64,000 nt of DNA from Nelumbo lutea. Taxonomy: Eukaryota > Streptophyta > Magnoliopsida > Proteales > Nelumbonaceae. Both the position numbers and the translations under genes were made by a program. Below are positions 54,705 through 64,000 of this stretch, piece by piece. The notes beneath the pieces are model-generated. The model had not been told where the DNA came from. It saw nothing but the letters and a program-made list of their open reading frames with translations, and searched no databases. How positions within the stretch are numbered: position 1 is the first letter of the stretch; the number at the start of each line of letters is the position of its first letter. The DNA lies in contig JAKGHH010000002.1 in the NCBI GenBank assembly GCA_022828595.1, forward strand, positions 64,886,383 to 64,950,382. Direction: 5' to 3'.

Positions 54705-55322
54705 TGATGCGGCACCATCCGGGCAATCCTGGTTGGTTGTTGACTAGCTCCAGTGATGGCAACGAACGACACCTAAGAAGAGGAAGATGAAGGGTTCCCG
54801 AGGGATTTGCCCGGCGGGAATACTCTGAAGCTTAAGTTAGAACGCTGGGAGGAAGAAAAGAGTGTAAAAGGCTAAGAGTGTAGGTCACGCTAGATCACTA
54901 TGTCTCGAGATTAGCTCATGAGCAAATAAGAGTTCAAGTTCAGATCTAATTCGAGAGAGAGTTCTCCCCTCCTATAAAAGGGCTTTTATAGGGACGTTCT
55001 TGTCAAATCGGGTGTAACCGCCACTGGGCTCCTGCCGTAGTCGTTACCTGCCAGGGTTGCGCAAGTGATCGTTACAATGTACTATCCACTTGGATGAGTG
55101 ACACGTTTTAAAGGAACAAGCACGCCACCATCTGTTGAAAGACGTGGGTGCAGACTATCAAATGGGCAGGGACTGCGTCATCAGTCGAGAGACGTGGAAC
55201 AGTCTGACTAGTACGGTCTTGTTAGATAGAAGCTTCTTGAGAGCGTCACGTTGCTTAGTCGCGAGTTACTTTGTAGCGAGCTACCCTATCGCGTGGCGAG
55301 CTACTTTGTAGCAAGCTCTGAG
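54705..55322 (-). repeat. 5' LTR of the Gypsy element, truncated outside
   Basis: 618 nt ending GCATCA beside a primer-binding-like ATTGGTATTGTCTATGGG (about 54687-54704). Homology to the other LTR stops at 55320-55330, where LINE RT sequence follows. Confidence 0.8.
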
Positions 55323-57838
55323 GAATATTGTTTGTATCTACGAGGAACAAAACAAGCCAATCATTAAAGATGTAACAAATGAAGAAATCCTTGAATCCCT
55401 TGGTTCAATCAATGAGCTAAAAGCCCTAGCTTGGAATAGATGGACTAAATGCACATTTCTATAAATAATTTTGGAATATTGTGGGAGATTTAGTTTGTAA
55501 ATTTGTTAAGTCTCTCTTCCATAGGGAGAAAATGTGTGGGATCATAAACAAAACATTTAATTCTTTAATCCCAATAAGTAAAAATCTCGGAACCGTGAAT
55601 AACTACCGGCTTTAAATCGTTGTAATGTCATCTACAAGATAATAGCCAATATTCTAGTTAACAAGATAAAACACCTATTGGATAATATCATTTCCCAGTT
55701 TCAAAGTGTTTTTGTGCCGAATAGACAAATTAATGGTAACATTCTCGCATGAAATGTTTCATTCTATTAAGAAAAAAAGGGGAAGTTTTGTAATTATGGC
55801 TTATAAAATTGATACGGAAAATGTATATGATAGATTGGAATGGGAATTTATAGAAAAGGTTCTTAAAATGTTTGGGTTCACAAGAAATGAGTGTCTTGGG
55901 ATCATGGAGTGTATTGGGATCCTGCATTACGAGTTTATAGAAAAGGTTCTTAAAATTTTTGTGTTTTGTGTTGAAGTTCTCACTAAGAAGTTGGATAAGG
56001 AAGCTCAAGGATCTGGGAATCCCATTGGGTGCAAAATTTTCTAGGGGTAGTCCTACTATTCCCATTTTGCAATTTGTTGATAATCGCCTCATCTTTGCCA
56101 ATACTTCCACCCATATGTGCCTTAAAATCAAAAACATTTTGACTACCTTTGCAAAAGCCTTTGGCTAGTGCCCACACATTACTAAATCTATTGTCAAAGT
56201 TTCAAAGAATATTCCTCTTAGATCCATATGGATTCATACCAAATACATATTTGGGGATCCCTTTGACTAACGGGAGAGCTCACTAGGGAAACCTTTATAA
56301 ATATCGAAGAAAAGAAATTCGTCATAACTTACAGGGTGGAAGAAAAACTCCTCTTTACCAGAGAAATTTTATATGGACTAATGCAAATGGGAAGAACTGC
56401 ATCCATCTTTTAAATTGGGACAAAATTTGAATAGCTAAAAGGTGGGGAGGTCTAGGCCCAAGAAATCTACATGCTAAATTGGCATGGAAATTCTCAAATG
56501 ATGGTGGAAATCTTTGGGATAAGGTTATGAAAAAGCAAGTTCTTAAAGGATAGAAATTTTAAGAATGTTGAAGGTAATTAGGGCATTTCATGGGCATGGA
56601 TAAGGACCCTCATGGTAAGGGACCTAATTAAGAAAGACACTCGATGTTGGTAATGGAAAGTCTATCAGCTTTTGGAATGATTGTTGGGCTAGTGATAAAC
56701 CCTTGACTGAAGAAGTCAACCAAGATAGGATTGGGAATAATAATCTCCTTCTAGTTCCGAAGGTTATGGACCCCAAGAGAAAAATTCTAGAAGGATAATA
56801 TAATTTGAGACTTGGTTCTTAGCCAAACTTGGCAAATGATTAAATTGAATTTTATTCCCTCAAACCCCAGTGAGGACAAAATGATTTTGGAAACCCAACA
56901 TAAGTAGTGAATTTTCAGTATGTTGTAAAGTGCAATACAGTCTTGGATGTAAGGGAATTATCAAACTGGTTTTCAAGGGTATAGAGACTTTATTCCTCCC
57001 TATTCAAGTTTTCCTTTTTATTTTGCTCAACAACAAAATTCCCTCTAAATTTCATCTTAGAAAAAGGTGCTTTAACGTAGATACTTCCTATTGTTTTTGC
57101 AGTAATGAGGAGGATATTGAACATATACTTAGAAATTGTGATTTTATTAAACAAATATGAGCTATGGTTCACCCTTATCTTGAGGGCCCCAATGAGAACA
57201 ATTGGTCTATAAACGATTGGTGGATTAAGATAGGTAGTAAAGCTGAGTGCAGAATAGAGCATATTTTAGAGAAACTTGCTTTCATTTTGTCGTCACTTTG
57301 GAAGAACATGAATATGAAGGCTTTTAATAACACATTGGATCCCCCTACTATCAGTTTGGAGCGGGCATTAAACCTAGTTATGGTGAACATGAAATGTACC
57401 AATAACATTGCAAATATTATGCATGATAACAATACAATCAAAATTTTGGTTGATGTGTTAGGTTGCTTAGGAAGCCCATAATTTGGCATTGAACTTCAAG
57501 GGTTATTCCGTCATCATTGAATGTGACTCAAAACTGGTCATCTCATGTCTTCTTCAACTGATTGATCCACCTTATATGCTAAAGAATATCATCTCAAACT
57601 TACTGGAGCTAAAGAAAATTTTCAGGAAAGGTATGTCTTATCGCCAGCAAATCAAGCGGTGGACTAGCTTGGTTATGAAGGTAAAACAAATGTGTTGGAT
57701 TCTTTTTCTGTTAATTTAAGCAGCATCCATTGCTTTTTATCTTGTATTTGTTTCTCTGATGGTTGGGGACATGCTACGGTTGCTACCCCCTCTCTTGTGT
57801 AGCTTCTTTGTTATAAAAAGAAAATCCAGAAAAAAAAA
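55323..57838 (+). mobile_element. L1-type LINE fragment, RT to poly(A)
   Basis: 55360-55480 reads DVTNEEILESLGSINELKAL-like sequence (RT N-terminal region). 55706-56044 has MAYKIDTENVYDRLEWEFIE. About 56070 has QFVDNRLIFANTSTHM. 56930-57160 has zf-RVT (KIPSKFHLRKRCFNVDTSYC FC..EDIEHIL). 57164-57719 is the RNase H region with IIECDSKLVIS. It ends in an A-rich tail (57815-57838). The catalytic FADD box reads FVDN, so it is inactive. It cuts the Gypsy 5' LTR. Confidence 0.8.
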
Positions 57839-58454
57839 TGATTAATGTGTAAAAGTACAACCTCACAATTGTTTATCGTCGTTTAGGCATTGTTATTTAT
57901 TTTGGAGAGTTGTTTATCGAGGTAAATGCACTTACTCAAGTAAATGGTTCTTAGGAAACACTTGGGTTTTGTTTGTTTCTTGGTATTTAGTGGTGGTTAA
58001 AGTCGGTCAATTGGCAAATTGACCACGATACTCATGTTTGCTTGTTGTTATATTGGATCTCATGTAACTGAGGATATCAAAGACTCTCCTACAAGGTGAG
58101 TAAACAACTTACCCACATGTCGATAAGTTCTCTCCCTCCCACCACTCTTTTTGTCTAGGTAACTTGTAATGTACAAAAAGACTAGAATCTCACTTACCCG
58201 ATCAAGTTTTACATGGGAAACACTTGCTTGTGTAAACTTACTTACCTAGGTAAGTAAAATGAATGGGCCTTAGAAAACATTTACCCAAGTAAATGCATTT
58301 ATTAGTATTCTTTTGTTTTCCGAATAAAGTTAAACAATGATTGTTTTACCCATAAAGTGTTATTATTGGAAGGGGGCAATGTTGTCCCATCATGTGTTAA
58401 CAATTTTCCTCCGGGACAGGAAAGTTATTTATCCAAGTGGGCAACGGGTAATCA
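57839..58454. other. No gene; repeats of AAGTAAATGC type
   Basis: 57915-57980 and 58225-58310 share TTAGRAAACAYTTGGG/ACCCAAGTAAATGCA-like motifs, suggesting a decayed MITE. Nothing further seen. Confidence 0.35.
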
Positions 58455-60011
58455 GGGGCAGAGCTAGGACTTTTTCTTAGGGGGGCCAAAAACTAATATG
58501 ACTAATTTAGCATGGATCCTAATTTTCAAAGTAAAAATGCTAACAATTAAAATAAAATATAATTCATGATTCTAAATACCATAAATTCTAATATTTTTAT
58601 TTTTTATTTGATATTTTATATATTTTTATTTAGAAAAAGGGTTTTGGCCGAGTTGGGGTGGCTTTAGGGAAAACACCATATATAACATGCTTTCTATATG
58701 TATAATGTAATATATTTTTATTTTTATTTTATATTAAATAATATATAACACGCATATAAATTTATTTTATACATAATATATATGTAATATATATTATAAA
58801 TACGAATGGCAATGGGGTAGATTTAGGGTAGGCACCATATTTCCCATCCCCAACGGAGATGGGTTCCCCATTATAAATACAAATGGCAATGGATTTTTAA
58901 AAATATAAACAACATTTTAAAATATTTTGATATATAATATAAAATAAATAATATATAATGTCATATAAATTTAATGTAAAAAATATTTAATATATAATCA
59001 AAGTCAAGGCATGATAGGGACTTTACTCCCCATCCTTGTCCCCACCCTGTCAAGGCAATCTCCATCCCCAATCCAATGATTGGGAGACCAAGTACCTAAC
59101 AAGGATGGGGAAATTTTCCATCCCTAATTATAAGTGTCATATTATAATGTTTATATAAAATATATAATTTAATAATTTATCATAAAATAATGTGTATAAA
59201 TATGTATACGGTTTATATAAAATACATATATTTAAATATATGCCAGGTTGGGATTGAAACTAAACACAAAACCCTAGGCCCAAGCTCAGAATTTTGGGGC
59301 TAGGCTTGTGCAAGCCAGCTGCTAAAATGTTCACCCCTAGTAGAGTGTTGGGGCAAGTTGGCACTAGGTAGCAAGGTGGGGGAAGTGCATAATGTGCCAG
59401 GTGGGCAGATTGGGCAATGAGTAGGAGGTGGATGTGCACGCTGGGCAAGGCAAGGCATGGCATGACATGCATTTGGTCATGGTTCCATTTGAGACTTTTG
59501 TCAAACACACGAGGCCCATTCACTAAAACTGAAAACCTTGCCTATTTTGAAAATGCCCCCAATTCCCATTCATTCGCATTTGGATGATTGTACAGAGGAA
59601 AATAATAAAAAAGACAACCATGAACAAAAGCAAAGAAGAAGAAATAAAAATAACAAAAGAAATTTAAAATTCTATACTTGTACACTTGTATCTTAAATGT
59701 AAATTTTTTTTTTTTGGTGTTCCAACTTCTAATGTATTGAATCAATTTTAGTTTGCACATGGTGACAAGTTGGTAATAGAAAAAAAAAAAAAAACTAACA
59801 AAATCACTCTAGAATTCCTCTAATTAATTAGTTATATAAAAACATTAAATGAAAGAGATCTAAAAGTCAAGAGAAGACTAAGAGATTGATTGTTTGATCC
59901 ATAGGGGGACCAAAGCCCATATGACCCCATCTCTCCTCAGTTTTACATATGATATAGTATTTTTATCAAACCATGGGAGGCCATGGCCCCCCGTCCCCCT
60001 AACTCTGCCCT
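58455..60011. mobile_element. Non-autonomous TIR element, 1.56 kb
   Basis: Left end GGGGCAGAGCTAGG ... GGGGGGCCAA; right end GGCCCCCCGTCCCCC ... AACTCTGCCCT: inverted repeats. GGGTAAT stands near both ends (58446-58452 and 60015-60021). Inside are shorter decayed units such as the two ACAAATGGCAATGG-like repeats (58800-58900) and a GTTCACCCCTAG end at 59330. No coding. Confidence 0.65.
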
Positions 60012-60709
60012 AGAGGGTAATACTTACTCAAGAATTGATACATTCAGAATTTATTATTTTCCATGGGATCTGCTAATACCATAAAACAAACATGGGTTAG
60101 TTAGTAAACTATCAGGCTGTCCCACCCCTTTTTACCAAAAAGCGAATGGGCCATATAGTACATATCACATAAAATACCTCTCTTGTGGAAACCATTGAAA
60201 TGGTTATTGTCCTAATATTGATTGTCATGTAACTCAAGATAAAGAGTGGTATAAACATTTCTGATTGAATCAGCCCAACTAAATATGGTTTTGGCTTTGG
60301 TAAATTCAAAATAGGGATGCAAATGTGCTATTTAGGTGAGGCTTGGGTTGGGATTTTGTTAAAATTTGAATGGGTTCAGCTTAGGTTGATTATGTGTTAA
60401 ATATTTAAATTGGGTACCCAATTTGCACCCTATGTCAAAATGCCATGTGATGCTTATTTATCTATAAAATAACTCTGTAACACCACATTAGCAAATACCA
60501 CTTTGAAAGTTAAATATCTAATCTATAAATATATCTATTTATATTTAAGTTTATATTTAGGTTGATTATGTGTTAAATATTTAAATCGGGTACCCAATTT
60601 GCACCCTAAGTCAAAATGCCATGTGATGCTTATTTATCTACAAAATAACTCTGTAACACCACATTAGCAAACACCACCTTAATCAATATGGATTATTTGC
60701 AGTTGAAAC
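60012..60709. other. Intergenic, with a 119-bp direct repeat
   Basis: 60382-60500 and 60558-60676 are direct copies with about five mismatches (AGGTTGATTATGTGTTAAAT ... CACCACATTAGCAAA), separated by 57 nt of A/T-rich DNA. No gene. Confidence 0.7.
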
Positions 60710-62000
60710 TAGGGGTGTTCGTGGGTTGGGTTGGTCAGTTTAACATATTTTGGTCAACTGACCCGGCCTAGTTGGGTTACTAAAGCAGCAAACCGAAACT
60801 AAACGACCAGAAAGCAAAACCAACTCAAACATGAAGGGTTGGTTTGGGTAAGCTTAATTGGTTTAATTAGTCAGTTTATCCAATTTAATCTATATCTAAA
60901 TATCTATTTATATTTAAGTTTATTTCTTTTCAGTTTTTATGCAAAACTAAATTATATATTTAAATAGATTTGTTTTTTATACAAAATCGAAATTTTGTGC
61001 AAATTTATACAAAATTGAATTAAGTATTTACCATTGTATTATATTTGTATTAGTTTTACTTTTTATTTTTGTCATAAATAGCCAGATTTTTTTTTTCAAA
61101 TCTTAAACAAAACACAAATAAAATATATAAACTTTTAACATGCATTAAAATTAAAAAATATATATATTAAATAAAAAACAAACTACTAACCTGTGAATGT
61201 GATGCTTGAGTCTTGAGAAGTTGAGACTTGAGAGAATGAGAGTTGAGAAGATGGGAGGAAAACAACAACACTTGTAGTTGTAATTGTGGTGGAAGAAACT
61301 TGAAAGAAGCCTTGAGAGTGCTTGAGGCAGACTAGGCAAGGATAAACTTGAACTGATGAAGATTGGAATTTGGAAGAGCCAAAGAGAAATCAAGACTCAA
61401 AACTCTAGGACTCATATTTGTCTATTTGGTGTAAGGAATGCCTTAGAGAGTAGAACCTCTCTTTGACTATTTCCAAAATTGCAAGACTCCAACGTATCCA
61501 CTTTCTAAAGCTCCATTAAGAGCAATTTTCTAAGTTTGGAAACTCTAAGTGAGGGATCTTGCTTGCAATGCTTACTAATCCCAAAAAGGTTTTTGAAATT
61601 GACTCAAATTATGTCTTTCTCCCTATATTCAATGTTTCCTATTTGGTGTAAAGTTTTCAACTTAAAAAATCAAAACAATCTCAAAGACAAAACTAATTCC
61701 CATTTAGCTAATGTTTTATTTTTATTTTTTATGTTAAAGATAAATAGCTAACTAGAAACTAGAAACTAGGATACAGAAATAGGGATAACCATATTAGGGA
61801 AACACTAGAAAGTTAAAAAGTAGCTTGCTCAGTTAGGTTTGGTTCAATTTCGGTTTTTACACATGAAAACCAAAACCCAACTAAATTATCGGTTTATTTA
61901 CCTATACAAACCGAAATTGACTGATGATGTTGAAAAACCGACCAAATCGGGTTGGGTTGGGTCGGTTTGGTCGATTTGACATCAAATATGAACATCCCTA
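60710..62000. mobile_element. hAT-like non-autonomous element with a perfect 8-bp duplication
   Basis: TAGGGGTGTTC ... GAACATCCCTA inverted ends, flanked by GTTGAAAC at 60702-60709 and 62001-62008. 1,291 nt. Subterminal GGGTTGGGTTGG / CGGTTTGGTCGA repeats near both ends, no transposase coding. Confidence 0.88.
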
Positions 62001-62070
62001 GTTGAAACACTTTTTTCAACAAAGAAACATTAATTGTTGTTATTGTATGACATAACAAGTACATGGCATT

Positions 62071-62505
62071 AGGGGTGTCCATGATTTGGTTACCAAACCA
62101 TAGCTATTTTTCAGACCGAAATGGTCCTAGCGGTTTTTTAATTTCTCTGAACCAAAACTGAACATGTACCACCGGTTAATCGGTTGATTGGTTTCGGTTT
62201 TTGATTGGTTCAGTTCTTCAGTTTTCTATATTATAATATATTATATAAATATATGTGTATAAAATTATATTATAAATAGTAAATGATATATAATGTATAT
62301 ACATATTTATATATATTTATATAATATATAGATAATATGTGACATATATATATATACCAGTTAGTTCAGTTAATTGCTAGTTTTTTTCTAGGTTAACCGA
62401 AAACTGAACCGGTCCTTTGGTTTTTCAAAAATACCAAACCGATCGGATCGACTAATGACACTTTCTACTTCGGTTTGGTTATTCAATTTTTTTATAGACA
62501 CCCCT
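62071..62505. mobile_element. hAT-like non-autonomous element
   Basis: AGGGGTGTC ... GACACCCCT perfect 9-bp ends, A/T core, GGTTTCGGTTTTT / CGGTTTGGTTATT subterminal motifs. ACATGGC is at 62061-62067 (3 nt before the element) and 62506-62512, a probable target duplication. Confidence 0.75.
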
Positions 62506-62752
62506 ACATGGCTTGTTTGACATACCAATATAGCTTCAACAATAATGTTTTGCTATTTTTTTTGGTTATATATATATAGATATAGATAGATAGATTAATT
62601 AAATAAATAAACAATGTTTATGCTCAATAATACTAGATAATGGAAGTACATATACACATGAATCATACAATTAATACTCACATATCATCGTTCAAAAAAT
62701 TAACCATGAATCTCTCTCTTTTACATTATCTCATTAAAAAAGTTTCTTTTAA

Positions 62753-62870
62753 GGCTAAGTTTAGAAAGAGTACATATACAAATATGTACAATACAAACAC
62801 ATATAAAATATTACAAATTACATAGTTTGCATTCTACATATTTGTATTTGTATTCATTCCAAATTGTGCT
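62753..62870. mobile_element. Tourist-like MITE, single unit
   Basis: GGCTAAGTTTAGAAAGAGTA and the complement of the right end (AGCACAATTTGGAATGAATA) are imperfect inverted repeats. TAA stands on both sides (62750-62752 and 62871-62873). Same family as the tandem pair at 14559-14788, 118 nt. Confidence 0.78.
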
Positions 62871-62877
62871 TAAAGCT

Positions 62878-63100
62878 GCATTTGGTTGCAGTGCAAATCT
62901 TGACCCGATGCAAAATTTGTGTCCCATTCAAATTCGTAGTTGTTTGATTAAATATTTAATTTGTCATCATTGGAAGGGCAAAGTTAAATTTCCATTAGTT
63001 TTTTGCATTCTGCACGAATACAAAATTTGCTTAAAAAAACTAATACAGAATTTGCATCAATAGAAATGGAGTGAAAATAAGACATTTAAATGCAACCAAT
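62878..63100. mobile_element. Probable MITE next to the Tourist-like unit
   Basis: TTGGTTGCA (62882-62890) and TGCAACCAA (63091-63099) are inverted, with ATGCAAAATTTG / AATTTGCATC motifs further inside. No clear target duplication. Confidence 0.45.
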
Positions 63101-64000
63101 CTCCTTTTGATCTCGGCAGTAATCGAACTTAGAGCAACGTTTCAGAGGTCGAAGTTTCAAGCAATAATCAAATTTCCAACTATAAGAAGGTGAAGATTAT
63201 GTCAATTATCATCATTTTATCTAGCTTTTGTCATTTTCCATGGATTTTTACCATTTAGTGTGATACGACCATTGCTTTTTCACTTTTAGTTCATCAGATA
63301 ATGAAATACATTATACATGGCTTTAACGTCACTATTGAGGTTTATGAAGCAATTTTTAGGTAAGCCATTGTCTAGATCTATACCCGTATACATTGGATTT
63401 GTTGTTATAATCTAATCTTAGACATTCATGCGTAGTTGTTTTTTATTCTCAAAATTTAGGGTTGTAATACAAATCTCAAAGTTTTTGTTGTTTTTTCTTC
63501 ACTAGATCTTGGGGTTGTAAACCAAACTTAAATTCCTATTATTAATTCTAGTACTGCGTGAGAACTTGTGCATCTACATGGATGCACAATAATTTCATGA
63601 GTAATAAAATAAGTAAAATGAAATATCCAATAAAAGGGGCTAGAATTTGAGGTGAAGAAAATAAGAGAGAATTTTCAAAGAGAAACATAATGGAAAAGAG
63701 AAAGTGGGAGCTCGTAGAATTGAGATAGTCTAGAAGAGAGGGGGACTCTTGCATTTGGTTACATGCTACAAAGAAGGATAAAATAAAAAAACAAAAAAAA
63801 AGGTACATGTGCCTATTTTTTTTCAATTATTGAAGATCAAAGGGAGAGACCAATATAATATTCTCTTTAGTACAATTGTAGTCATTTTGCCATGGTTTTC
63901 AAACTGCCATTCACTCATATGGTTAGACTGTTCGGCCCGAGGACTCTCCAAGCAACCAGTTCTTTTTACCCCAAACTTGATCCATGGCAAAAAACCATTG
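63101..64000. other. No gene or element recognised
   Basis: A/T-rich sequence with only a 92-codon unsupported minus-strand ORF (63548-63826) rich in Leu/Phe, expected by chance at this composition. Confidence 0.4.

Larger units (their letters stand above)
43820..55322 (-). mobile_element. Tat-type Gypsy LTR retrotransposon, split by a Copia fragment
   Basis: The 5' LTR (54705-55322) and the 3' LTR (43820 to about 44426 aligned, perhaps to 44533) match almost base for base in long stretches. Between them: gag (54618-53510), protease (about 52860), RT (52105-51593), RNase H (51278-51036), integrase (50391-49390). 44534-49385 is foreign Copia DNA. LTRs end GCATCA with ATTGGTATTGTC following. 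TATAAAAG sits at 44091-44098 and 54983-54990 (minus strand). The outer end of the 5' LTR is cut at 55322, where a LINE starts. Confidence 0.85.

Noticed and set aside
43820..55322. Integrated plant virus (pararetrovirus) instead of retrotransposon
   Set aside because: Paired LTRs, gag-protease-RT-RNase H-integrase order and Tat-type motifs identify a Gypsy element; there is no movement protein or coat protein of a caulimovirus.
63548..63826. 92-codon minus-strand ORF with hydrophobic N-terminal half
   Set aside because: A/T-rich DNA yields Phe/Leu/Ile-rich frames by chance; no family, no splice context, no promoter motif.

Overview
The window is nuclear DNA of a flowering plant. It holds one confidently recognised protein-coding gene on the minus strand. 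That gene is stretched over about 41 kb by introns packed with Copia and Gypsy LTR retrotransposons, L1- and RTE-type LINEs, a tRNA-derived SINE and many short hAT-, Mutator- and Tourist-like elements. The spliceosomal GT-AG introns, LINE families, site II/telo-box promoter motifs and Tat-type Gypsy element all indicate an angiosperm with large TE-filled introns. I cannot name the species.

The gene (coding ends 42666 to 1706) encodes a 353-residue seven-bladed WD40 protein that matches CIA1/CIAO1, the platform of the cytosolic iron-sulfur assembly targeting complex. Ten coding exons totalling 1,062 nt join in phase at GT-AG sites. Introns 1-3 and 5 are short (132-282 nt). Intron 4 is 2.3 kb, intron 6 is 6.6 kb, intron 7 is 9.0 kb, intron 8 is 20.2 kb and intron 9 is 1.1 kb.

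Layout by region. 1-1705: 3' flank with one Mutator-like MITE. 1778-2865 (intron 9): tail of an RTE LINE. 2950-23139 (intron 8): a TIR element with a 196-bp tandem duplication, a Copia element (5591-11176) with its target duplication, a 50-bp palindromic minisatellite, two LINE remnants in opposite orientations interrupted by MITEs and a hAT-like element, and a short LINE tail with a 12-bp target duplication. 23210-32239 (intron 7): a minus-strand LINE split by a plus-strand LINE that is itself split by a solo Copia LTR, then a SINE. 32303-38903 (intron 6): a compound microsatellite, a MITE and a decayed tRNA-Trp. 38904-42666: the compact 5' part of the gene. About 43030-43333: a promoter-like region and a possible divergent first exon. 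43820-55322: a Tat-type Gypsy element on the minus strand, split by a permuted Copia fragment. 55323-57838: a plus-strand LINE. 57840-64000: nested non-autonomous DNA transposons, no genes.

All TE open reading frames show decay: stops, frameshifts and lost catalytic aspartates. I see no sign that any encodes a working enzyme, although one 145-residue LINE RNase H domain keeps all four acidic residues. The host gene keeps an open frame and consensus splice sites throughout, so it is probably functional despite the insertions.
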